Under the pieces are notes generated by a model, which saw only the letters and a list, made by a program, of their open reading frames with translations, had not been told where the DNA came from and searched no databases. A program made the translations under genes and the position numbers. Shown here in pieces: positions 34,066 to 41,713 of a DNA stretch of 64,000 nt; positions within the stretch are counted from its first letter, which is position 1; each line of letters opens with the position of its first letter. The stretch is from contig NZ_CP094468.1 in assembly GCF_023347275.1 (NCBI RefSeq), forward strand, positions 558,001 through 622,000. The letters are read 5' to 3'. Origin of the DNA: Faecalibacterium sp. I3-3-89. Lineage in GTDB: Bacteria > Bacillota > Clostridia > Oscillospirales > Ruminococcaceae.

Positions 34066-35256
34066 ATGTTGGAGGAAAAACTAGAGCGAAGCGTTGAGCA
34101 GAGCGCAGCTGCCCTGACTGCAATGGCAGACGACTTCTTCGACCACCCGGAAGTGGGTCAGCAGGAGTTTCATGCATTTGAGACCCTGACCGGCTGGCTG
34201 GAAAAAGAAGGCTTCACTGTGGAGCGTGGGATTGCTGGTATGAAGACAGCGTTCCGTGCCGTCTGGAAGCACGGCGAGGGCGGCCCGAACATCGGCCTGC
34301 TCTGCGAGTACGACGCTCTGGCCGGTCTGGGCCACGCCTGCGGCCACCATATGCAGGGGCCGGCCATTCTGGGCGCAGCCAAGGCACTGAAAGATGCAGC
34401 CATCGACGCACCGTATACCATCACGGTCTACGGCACACCTGCTGAAGAGACCATCAGCGGCAAGGTCGTGATGCTGGAAAACGGCTGCACTTTTGAGGAG
34501 CTGGATGTGGCGCTCATGATGCATGGCGGCCCGGCTACGCAGGTGGATGTCAAGTCGCTGGCACTCAACAAGCTCAAGATCATCTACCACGGTGTCTGCT
34601 CTCACGCAGCGCTCAAGCCCGAAAAAGGTCGCAGCGCACTGGACGGCCTGATTCTGGCTTGTCAGGGCGTCGAGTTCCTACGGGAGCATGTTCCCTCGGA
34701 CGTTCGGATGCACTACACCATCGTCAACTGCGGCGGCACGGCGGCAAATGTGGTGCCCGGCTATGCAGAAGCGAGTATGTATGTCCGCTCCTACAACCGC
34801 ACGGAGCTGGACGGCGTGGTGGCCCGCGTCAAGAAGGTATTGCAGGGTGCGGCCATGATGACAGAGACGGAAGTGGAGATCATCGAGGAAAAGAGCCTCG
34901 ACAACAAGATCCCGGTGCTGTCCCTCAACGAACTGGTGATGGAGCAGGCCGAGAAGGTCAAGGCTCCCTGCATCCGTCCGGCCCGCCAGAAGACCGGCTC
35001 CACCGACTTCGGCAACGTGATGCGCCATGTGCCCGGCACCTGCATCCGCGTGGCCTTTGTCCCGGAGGGTGCAGCAGCTCACTCGCAGGAGTATCTGGAT
35101 GCCGGCAAGACCGAAGCGGCCCACAATGCGGTGGTCTACGGCGCAAAGATTCTGGCTCTGACGGGCGCACAGCTCATTGAGAACCCGGAAAAGCTGGAAG
35201 CCATCAAGAAGGAGTTCCATGAGAATCTGGCCAAAGAACTGCACGGCCAGAGCTGA
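34066..35256 (+). CDS. M20-family amidohydrolase (aminobenzoyl-glutamate/aminoacylase type)
   Basis: The 396-residue enzyme has the M20D metal-site pattern: CEYDALAGLGHACGHHMQGPA near 84-104 (Asp, His), GTPAEE near 124 (catalytic Glu) and MMHGGP near 151. A small dimerization domain sits in the middle and HSQEYLDAG near 344 supplies the last His. Family members cleave N-acyl amino acids or p-aminobenzoyl-glutamate. The neighbouring carrier suggests that the substrate is imported by YfcC and then hydrolysed. ATG 34066 with GGAGG is preferred to the upstream GTG at 34051. Confidence 0.9.
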   Translation: MLEEKLERSVEQSAAALTAMADDFFDHPEVGQQEFHAFETLTGWLEKEGFTVERGIAGMKTAFRAVWKHGEGGPNIGLLCEYDALAGLGHACGHHMQGPAILGAAKALKDAAIDAPYTITVYGTPAEETISGKVVMLENGCTFEELDVALMMHGGPATQVDVKSLALNKLKIIYHGVCSHAALKPEKGRSALDGLILACQGVEFLREHVPSDVRMHYTIVNCGGTAANVVPGYAEASMYVRSYNRTELDGVVARVKKVLQGAAMMTETEVEIIEEKSLDNKIPVLSLNELVMEQAEKVKAPCIRPARQKTGSTDFGNVMRHVPGTCIRVAFVPEGAAAHSQEYLDAGKTEAAHNAVVYGAKILALTGAQLIENPEKLEAIKKEFHENLAKELHGQS

Positions 35257-35288
35257 AGCTTTGGCGCGTCAAAAGAGAGGAGAAAATT

Positions 35289-36689
35289 ATGGAAACGAAA
35301 AAGAAGCAATTCAAGATGCCGCATACCTTCGTCATCATCGGCATCATCATCCTGTTTGCGGTCCTGCTGACCTGGATCATCCCGGCAGGCTCCTACACCC
35401 GCTTCGAGAACGAAGCAGGCATTAAGGTCATCGACCCCAACGATTTCAACTACATTGATAAAACTCCCGTCAACCCGCTCGAAATTCCGCTGTACATCGT
35501 CAAAGCCTTCATCAAGCGCATTGATCTGATGCTGGTCATCATGTTCGCAGGCGGTGCCTTCCACATCCTGACCAAGACCGGCGCACTCCACGCCGTGGTT
35601 GCCAAGATGGCAAAGATCTTCTCCACCCGCGTCTATCTGTTCCTGCCTATCCTGACGCTGGTGTTCGGTCTCATCTGCACCACGCAGGGCGTCAACCTGT
35701 TCATTGCCTTTGCACCGATCATGGTCATGATGGCTTTTGCGATGGGTCTGGACTCCATCACCGGTGCATCCATCATCCTGCTGGGCGGCGCCATCGGTTT
35801 CTCCACTGGCCCTCTGAACATCAACACCACCATCGTGGCTCAGAAAATTGCCGGTCTGCCGCTGTATTCCGGCGTGGGATACCGCTTTATCTGCTTTGCT
35901 GTGTTCTATGTTATCACGAACATCTACCTCATCCGCTACGCGCTGAAGATCCAGAAGCATCCCGAACTCAGCCCCATGTACGAGATCGACAAGACCAGCG
36001 AGTTCCGCAATGCTGCTGACCTCGACTCCTTCGGCAAGCTGGACGCCCGCAAGATCCTCATCATGCTGGTCTTCTTCGCATCCCTTATCCTCATCGTCTA
36101 CGGCGGCATCAAGCTCGACTGGGATATGTCTGAGACTGCATCTGTCTTCCTCGCACTGGCTGTCATCGAAGGCGTGCTGGGCGGCTTTGGCCCCTCCGCG
36201 ATTTCCAAAGAGTTCCTTGAGGGCTGCAAGAAGATGCTGGGCGCTGCCTTCATCATCGGCATGGCACAGGCGATCAGCAGCATCATGAACGCCGGTCACA
36301 TCACTGATACCGTTGTCCACGCACTGGCAAACGGCCTGAACTTCGTCCCCACCATCCTGCTCGGACCCGCCATGCTGCTGGCAAACACCATTATCAACGT
36401 CTTCCTGACTTCCGGCAGCGGTCAGGCCGCAGCTGTCATTCCCATTCTGGCACCTCTGGCCGACCTCGTGGGCGTTACCCGTCAGACCGCAATTCTTTCC
36501 TTCAACTTCGGCGACGGCTTCTGCAACTACGTCCTGCCCACTTCCACCGCTCTGATGGGTATCATCAGCGCTGTGAACATTCCCTATGACCGTTGGATGA
36601 AGTTCATGTGGAAGCTGTTCCTCATCTGGCTGGCCGTCGGTTCTGTGCTGCTGATGATCGCACAGGCGATCCACCTCGGCCCCATGTGA
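35289..36689 (+). CDS. YfcC/DcuC-family carrier
   Basis: The 466-residue protein has 11-12 membrane helices beginning FVIIGIIILFAVLLTWIIPAGSYTR, a family signature of YfcC-type carriers in the C4-dicarboxylate carrier (DcuC) superfamily. Later motifs include GLICTTQGVNLFIAFAPIM and FLTSGSGQAAAVIPILAPLADLVG. The substrate is unknown; members carry dicarboxylates, basic amino acids or peptides. It begins 32 bp after the amidohydrolase with GAGAGGAG RBS, so transporter and hydrolase are one unit. Confidence 0.9.
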   Translation: METKKKQFKMPHTFVIIGIIILFAVLLTWIIPAGSYTRFENEAGIKVIDPNDFNYIDKTPVNPLEIPLYIVKAFIKRIDLMLVIMFAGGAFHILTKTGALHAVVAKMAKIFSTRVYLFLPILTLVFGLICTTQGVNLFIAFAPIMVMMAFAMGLDSITGASIILLGGAIGFSTGPLNINTTIVAQKIAGLPLYSGVGYRFICFAVFYVITNIYLIRYALKIQKHPELSPMYEIDKTSEFRNAADLDSFGKLDARKILIMLVFFASLILIVYGGIKLDWDMSETASVFLALAVIEGVLGGFGPSAISKEFLEGCKKMLGAAFIIGMAQAISSIMNAGHITDTVVHALANGLNFVPTILLGPAMLLANTIINVFLTSGSGQAAAVIPILAPLADLVGVTRQTAILSFNFGDGFCNYVLPTSTALMGIISAVNIPYDRWMKFMWKLFLIWLAVGSVLLMIAQAIHLGPM

Positions 36690-36715
36690 ACTGGAAGGCG
36701 GCAAAAAATCAGGCT

Positions 36716-37591
36716 ATGGCGTCAACAATAAAAGAAATCAAAAATCCCTGGATTCGGACGCTGGCTGAGTATGGTCTCATCACGGTCAGCATCTGGATCA
36801 TGGTCATCGGCATCTACTTTTTCAAATTCCCAAACCACTTTGCCTTCGGCGGCGTGACCGGCTTTTCCACCGTGTTCAGCCAGCTGCTCCACTGCTCGGC
36901 AAGTACCTTCACCACCGTTGCCAACTACGCGCTGCTGGTGCTGGGCTTCATCTTTCTGGGCAAGAGCGTCGGCATCCGCACCGTTTATGCGACCATCGTT
37001 ATGTCGGTGAGCTTGCAGGCACTGGACGCTCTGGTGCCGATGCACGGTACTCTGACCGACCAGCCTATGCTGGAGCTGGTATTTGCCATTATGCTCCCGG
37101 CTGTCGGTTCGGCGATCCTGTTCAACGTCGGCGCATCCTCGGGCGGCACGGATGTCATCGCCATGATTCTGAAAAAGTACACCAGCATGAACATCGGTTC
37201 TGCCCTGATGGCAGCGGATGTGGCGGCTGTGGGCCTCTCGTTTGCAATGTACGGCCCCTCCACCGGTCTGTTCTCCATCATGGGTCTGGTGGCCAAGTCG
37301 ATGGTGGTGGATAACGTCATCGAAAATATGAACCTCTGCAAGTGCTTCAACATCGTGTGTGAGCACCCGCAGGCCATCTGCGACTTTATCATCCACGATT
37401 TGAACCGAAGCGCGACCACCTTTGAAGCGCGCGGCGCGTACTCTGACGCCCACAAGACGGTCATCATGACCACCATGCGGCGCAGTCAGGCCATCCGCCT
37501 GCGCAACTTCATCCGCCAGCAGGAGCCGACGGCCTTTATCATGATAGAAAATTCCAGCGAGATCATCGGTAAGGGCTTCAGCCCCGTGTAA
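36716..37591 (+). CDS. YitT-family membrane protein (paralog 2)
   Basis: The 291-residue protein has the same layout as paralog 1: IGIYFFKFPNHFAFGGVTGF near 32, GASSGGTDVIAMILKKYTSM near 140 and a C-terminal DUF2179-type domain. The two are about half identical by eye, which suggests duplication around the intervening LysR-amidohydrolase-YfcC block. It starts 26 bp after YfcC, so it is the last gene of that operon. The RBS is weak (AGG), consistent with translation aided by the upstream gene. Confidence 0.85.
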   Translation: MASTIKEIKNPWIRTLAEYGLITVSIWIMVIGIYFFKFPNHFAFGGVTGFSTVFSQLLHCSASTFTTVANYALLVLGFIFLGKSVGIRTVYATIVMSVSLQALDALVPMHGTLTDQPMLELVFAIMLPAVGSAILFNVGASSGGTDVIAMILKKYTSMNIGSALMAADVAAVGLSFAMYGPSTGLFSIMGLVAKSMVVDNVIENMNLCKCFNIVCEHPQAICDFIIHDLNRSATTFEARGAYSDAHKTVIMTTMRRSQAIRLRNFIRQQEPTAFIMIENSSEIIGKGFSPV

Positions 37592-37608
37592 AAAGGATTT
37601 TTCCGCAG

Positions 37609-37644
37609 CAGGCAAAACGCACAGCCAGTGGTTTTGCCTGTTTT
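37609..37644 (+). terminator. Terminator of the YfcC/YitT operon
   Basis: A CAGGCAAAAC/GTTTTGCCTG stem (37609-37618 with 37631-37640) is followed by four T. Confidence 0.88.
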
Positions 37645-37760
37645 GCACTACCCGGCCGGATGACATTCCGTACAGGAAAACGGGTAAAGCGGAAGAGAAA
37701 ATGCAAGCCTTCCATGACCAAATGGAATAAATCTTGTGTACAAGAGAAATTTTTGGCGAT

Positions 37761-37816
37761 TCTTAACGAATATTAAGACGGAAGCTATGCCTTTTGTAAG
37801 ATTGTCCGATTATGAT
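37761..37816 (+). promoter_or_regulatory. Operator and promoter region of citDEF
   Basis: A perfect inverted repeat TCTTAA-N6-TTAAGA (37761-37778) lies 32 bp upstream of a -10-like TATGAT (37811-37816). The -35 is poor, as in activator-dependent promoters. The same half-site pattern precedes the citrate carrier. Confidence 0.6.
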
Positions 37817-37903
37817 AGAACCATCAGGAGCGGTGCAGAAGAGCGCCGCCCCGCAAGAACGGTATAATGAATGAAGAAACCACCTGCCAAGGAGGAAAAA
37901 AGC

Positions 37904-38203
37904 ATGGAGATCAAGAAAGCAGCCACGGCTGGTACTCTGGAATCCAGCGACTGCATGGTGACCGTGGAGCCGGGCGAGGGCAAGATCGATTTCTCCCTCG
38001 AAAGCTCCGTCATCCACCAGTACGGCAACCAGCTGCGCAAGGTCGCGCTGGAGACCTTGAAGAATCTGGACATCGATAACGTCCGCATCACCATCGTGGA
38101 CAAGGGCGCACTGGACTGCACCCTGAAGGCCCGCATCGAGGGCGCTGTTTATCGCTCTGTTGACCAGTATGAGGATCTGCCTTGGGGAGGTGCCATTCGA
38201 TGA
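37904..38203 (+). CDS. citD: Citrate lyase acyl carrier protein CitD
   Basis: The 99-residue gamma subunit has AGTLESSD at 9-16, with Ser14 in the position that carries the phosphoribosyl-dephospho-CoA prosthetic group, and GxxxxIxARxEGAVYR near the C terminus. It carries the acetyl group between CitF and CitE. ATG 37904 with AAGGAGG 9 bp upstream is the obvious start. The prosthetic-group genes citC, citX and citG are not in this window, so they must lie elsewhere. Confidence 0.95.
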   Translation: MEIKKAATAGTLESSDCMVTVEPGEGKIDFSLESSVIHQYGNQLRKVALETLKNLDIDNVRITIVDKGALDCTLKARIEGAVYRSVDQYEDLPWGGAIR

Positions 38204-39102
38204 ATAATCCCAACAAGAAGCGCCTGCGCCGCACGATGATGTTCCTGAATGCGCAGAAGCCCGGCCTCATCAAGGACCCGTACATCTATAAGGCCGATTC
38301 CCTGATGCTGGACCTCGAGGACGCTGTCGCTGAGAACCAGAAGGATGTGGCCCGTTTCAGCCTGTACCACGCCCTGAAGACCGTGGATTACCGCGGCGCA
38401 GAGCGGGTCGTCCGCATCAACGGTCTGGACACCCCCTACTGGCGGGAAGACATCCGCGCCTGTGTGGCCGGCGGCTGCGACTCCATCCGCATCCCCAAGA
38501 CCGAGCACGCCGAGGACGTCCGCCGCGTGGCTGCTGCCATCGCCGAGGACGAGAAGACCTATGGCCGTCCCGAGGGCGAGGTGCTCATCATCGCTGCGCT
38601 GGAGTCTGCCCGCGGCGTCATGAACGCTCTGGAGATCTGCGAGTCTGACGAGCGCCTGTTCGGCATCGCACTGTCCGGCGGCGACTACACCAAGGACCTG
38701 CAGACCCACATCACCGGCACCGGCATTGAGCTGATGGGCGCCCGCCAGCAGATGATCATTGCCGCCCGCGCCGCCGGTGTGCAGTGCTTCGACACCGTCT
38801 ACACCGACCTGAAGGATATGGATGGCTTCCGCAAGGACGTGGAGAACATCCACCTGATGGGCTTCGATGGCAAATCCATCATCAATCCTCGTCAGATCCC
38901 CATTGTGCATGAGATCTTTACGCCCACCCAGAAGGACATCATCTTCGCCGAGAAGGTCGTCAAGGAGATCGACTCCAAGAAGGCTCTGGGCATCGGCGTC
39001 TTCACCGTTGACGGCAAGATGATCGACATCGCCTTCTACGACGGCGCAAAGCGCACCATCGATCTGGCAAAGGCATCCGGCGTGTATAAGGGGGATTTGT
39101 AA
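38200..39102 (+). CDS. citE: Citrate lyase beta subunit CitE
   Basis: The 300-residue barrel protein has RTMMFLNAQKPG near 11, LMLDLEDAVAENQKD near 37-51 and RINGLDTPY near 75. ALESARG near 138 and GGDYTKDL near 165 follow. It cleaves the citryl-ACP thioester to oxaloacetate and acetyl-ACP. The start overlaps the citD stop codon by four bases (ATGA), which couples translation. Codons are strongly biased, as in highly expressed genes. Confidence 0.95.
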   Translation: MNNPNKKRLRRTMMFLNAQKPGLIKDPYIYKADSLMLDLEDAVAENQKDVARFSLYHALKTVDYRGAERVVRINGLDTPYWREDIRACVAGGCDSIRIPKTEHAEDVRRVAAAIAEDEKTYGRPEGEVLIIAALESARGVMNALEICESDERLFGIALSGGDYTKDLQTHITGTGIELMGARQQMIIAARAAGVQCFDTVYTDLKDMDGFRKDVENIHLMGFDGKSIINPRQIPIVHEIFTPTQKDIIFAEKVVKEIDSKKALGIGVFTVDGKMIDIAFYDGAKRTIDLAKASGVYKGDL

Positions 39103-39104
39103 TT

Positions 39105-40673
39105 ATGTTGAACGCAGTCGGCAGAGAAATTCCCGAAGAGATCCTCGGGCGCACCGGCAAAGAGGTCTTTCAGGGCAACAACTATAAGGACGGCAAGGCT
39201 TTCCAGAAGGCCAGCCCGAAAGTCACCCCCGTGATGCGCAACGACCACGATAAGATGGTCCAGAACATCCACGAGGCCCTCGTCAAGTGCGGCGCACACG
39301 ACGGCATGACCGTTTCCTTCCACCACCACTTCCGCGAGGGCGACCTCGTGGTCTGCATGGTCATGGAAGAGATCCACAAGATGGGCTTCAAGAACATCAC
39401 CCTGAGCGCAAGCTCTCTGGGCAAGGCCCATGACGCCCTCGTCCCCATGATCGAGGACGGCACCATCGTCAACATCGAGTCCTCCGGCGTCCGCGGCAAG
39501 ATCGGCGATGCCATCTCCCACGGCAAGCTGAAGGGGCTGGCCACCATGCGCAGCCACGGCGGTCGCGTCCGCGCCATTGAGACCGGCGAGACCCATGTGG
39601 ACATCGCCTTCATCGGCGCACCTTCCTGCGATGAGTACGGCAACTGCTCCGGCATGGGCGGCAAGACCAACTGCGGCGTCCTGAGCTACGCCTATGTGGA
39701 CGCCGAGATGGCTGACTATGTCGTCGCTGTCACCGATTGCCTCGTGGACTACCCCAACTACCCCGCAGAGATCAACCAGACCAAGGTGGATTACGTCTGC
39801 GTCGTGGATCAGATCGGCATCCCCGAGAAGATCGCTACCGGTGCGGCCAAGCCCACCACCGACCAGCGCAAGATCCTGATGGCCGAGTACTGCACTCAGG
39901 TCGTGGCAAATACCCCCTACTTCAAGGACGGCTTCTCCTACCAGACCGGCGTGGGCGGCGCATCCATCGCCTCCACCATCTCGCTGTCCAAGATCATGGA
40001 GGAGAAGAACATCCATATGGGTCTGGGTGTCGGTGGCCTGACCAAGCCCATGTGCGAGCTGCTGGACCGCGGTCTGGCCCGCAAGCTGGTGGATACGCAG
40101 GACTTTGACCTCGACGCGGTCAACAATGTCCGCACCAACCCCAACCACTTCCCCATCTCTGCTGGCGAGTACGCAAGCCCGATGAACAAGGGCGCGTTCG
40201 TCAACAAGCTGGATTACGTCATTCTGGCCTCTCTGGAAGTGGATACCCACTTCAACTGCAACGTCGTCGTCGGCTCCGATGGCATCATCACCGGCGCACA
40301 GGGCGGCCATCCCGATACCGCACAGGGTGCAAAGTGCACCATCGTCATCGCTCCTCTGCTGCAGGGCCGCATCCCCGCCATCTGCACCGACGTGACCACC
40401 GTCACCACTCCGGGCGAGAGCGTTGACATTGTCGTCACCGACTACGGCGTGGCCGTCAACCCCCGCCGTCCTGACCTGCTGGAGGCTCTGAAGGCCGCTG
40501 ACTGCGTGCCTCTGAAGACCATCGAGGAGCTGCGCGACATCGCCTACTCCATCGTCGGCGAGCCGGAGAAGGTCCAGTTCGGCGACCGCATCGTGGGCAT
40601 CATCGAGGCCCGCGACGGCACCGTCATGGATGTCGTCCGCGAAGTCAAGCCTTTCTCTTTCCGCGAAGATTGA
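39105..40673 (+). CDS. citF: Citrate lyase alpha subunit CitF (citrate:acetyl-ACP transferase)
   Basis: The 522-residue CoA-transferase-like subunit has HDGMTVSFHHHFREGD near 65, GKAHDALVPMIEDGT near 105 and a C-terminal GDRIVGIIEARDGTVMDVVREV. It swaps acetyl for citryl on CitD. It begins 2 bp after the citE stop codon, giving the order citD-citE-citF typical of fermentative citrate lyase. Strong codon bias supports high expression. Confidence 0.95.
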   Translation: MLNAVGREIPEEILGRTGKEVFQGNNYKDGKAFQKASPKVTPVMRNDHDKMVQNIHEALVKCGAHDGMTVSFHHHFREGDLVVCMVMEEIHKMGFKNITLSASSLGKAHDALVPMIEDGTIVNIESSGVRGKIGDAISHGKLKGLATMRSHGGRVRAIETGETHVDIAFIGAPSCDEYGNCSGMGGKTNCGVLSYAYVDAEMADYVVAVTDCLVDYPNYPAEINQTKVDYVCVVDQIGIPEKIATGAAKPTTDQRKILMAEYCTQVVANTPYFKDGFSYQTGVGGASIASTISLSKIMEEKNIHMGLGVGGLTKPMCELLDRGLARKLVDTQDFDLDAVNNVRTNPNHFPISAGEYASPMNKGAFVNKLDYVILASLEVDTHFNCNVVVGSDGIITGAQGGHPDTAQGAKCTIVIAPLLQGRIPAICTDVTTVTTPGESVDIVVTDYGVAVNPRRPDLLEALKAADCVPLKTIEELRDIAYSIVGEPEKVQFGDRIVGIIEARDGTVMDVVREVKPFSFRED

Positions 40674-40839
40674 GTGATATAGCGTAAAAACGGGTTTGTG
40701 GCTTGCCAACCACGCTTCGGAATGGATTCACGGATATTCCTTCGCTCTTCTCACCCCCGTTTTTGTGTCTGGATACGCACACAAGCTTCATGCGATTCTC
40801 CTTTTTCAAGGTTTTGTGTTTTATACCGGCATAAAACCA
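40674..40839. other. Gap after citF without a gene
   Basis: This 166-bp stretch has no supported gene. AAAAACGGG (40,686) and CCCGTTTTT (40,757) could pair over about 60 bases, and GTGGCTTGCCAACCAC makes a small hairpin, so the citF mRNA end may be structured. Confidence 0.4.
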
Positions 40840-40885
40840 AAGAGCAGCCAGCTGCACCGCGCGCAGCTGGCTGCTCTTCTTTTTG
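40840..40885. terminator. Bidirectional terminator between citF and the response regulator
   Basis: A perfect 16-bp stem (40840-40855 with 40863-40878) with a 7-base loop is followed by CTTTTTG on the plus strand. Confidence 0.92.
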
Positions 40886-40906
40886 TTTTTTGAAAAAAGG
40901 ATGTTC

Positions 40907-41599
40907 TTACGGCACGAACCGGTAGCCCACGCCCCGGATGGTGATGATGTGCTGGGGAGTGCGGGCGTTGTCCTCGATCTTGCTGCGCAGACGGTTGATG
41001 TAGACCATGATGGCGTTGTCGTCCACAGCGATGAGGTTGCCCCAGATCTGCTCGTAGATCATATCCTTGGTGAACACCTGCTGCGGGTGGCGGACAAAGA
41101 GGAGAAGCAGGCTGCGCTCCTTCTCCGAAAGATTCAGCTCCACGTTGTTTTTGTAAAAGCGCATGGTGGTGGTGTCGCAGAGGAAGGGGCCGCAGCTGAT
41201 CTGCTGGCTGTTCTCCTGTGAGAAGCTCTTGCTGCGGCGGATAAGGGCTTTGACCTTCGCGCCTAAGATCTGGGGGCGGAAGGGCTTGGTCACATAGTCG
41301 TCTGCGCCCAGAGACAGGCCGTACATGAAATCATAATCCTCGTTGCGGCCGCTGATGATGATGACCGGCGTGGTGACGCCGTTGCGCCGGATGGTCTGAA
41401 TGACGTCGAAGCCCTCCATGTCTCCCAGCGTGATGTCCATCAGGATCATATCCAGCGTGCCGCTCTGCCGCGCAATGACGTCCAGCGCAGCCGCGCCGCT
41501 GTTGACGACGAGAGGGTCCATCTCGTTGCTGATCATAACTTTCGATAAAAGTTTGCAAATTGCTGGATCATCGTCTACAATAAGAACATGATACGACAT
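40907..41599 (-). CDS. OmpR-family response regulator
   Basis: The 230-residue protein has a receiver domain (LIVDDDP at 6-12, phosphoacceptor in LMDITLGD near Asp54, Lys in VTKPF near 104) and a winged-helix DNA-binding domain (about 130-230, ending ITIRGVGYRFVP). It is divergent from the sensor kinase at 41,714 and lies between citDEF and the citrate carrier, so it probably controls citrate genes. The start ATG has GGGAGTT upstream and a TTGCTC/TATAAT promoter. Confidence 0.93.
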   Translation of the reverse strand: MSYHVLIVDDDPAICKLLSKVMISNEMDPLVVNSGAAALDVIARQSGTLDMILMDITLGDMEGFDVIQTIRRNGVTTPVIIISGRNEDYDFMYGLSLGADDYVTKPFRPQILGAKVKALIRRSKSFSQENSQQISCGPFLCDTTTMRFYKNNVELNLSEKERSLLLLFVRHPQQVFTKDMIYEQIWGNLIAVDDNAIMVYINRLRSKIEDNARTPQHIITIRGVGYRFVP

Positions 41600-41670
41600 G
41601 ATAACTCCCTGTACTTTTCTGACCGGAACGGTTGATTCTGCTTACGCTTACATAGATAAAATTATAACAT

Positions 41671-41699
41671 TTTTAGACAGGAAGAGCAAGACCGCCCCA
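41671..41699 (-). promoter_or_regulatory. Promoter of the response regulator
   Basis: On the minus strand TTGCTC (41699-41694), 17 bp and TATAAT (41676-41671) lie 72 bp upstream of the start. The region also has CTTACG-CTTACA direct repeats at 41,641-41,651. Confidence 0.7.
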
Positions 41700-41713
41700 A
41701 AGGAGGATATGAA

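Noticed and set aside
37592..40673. Complete citrate-lyase operon including citC, citX and citG
   Set aside because: Only citD, citE and citF are present; no ligase or prosthetic-group genes occur up to 64,000.
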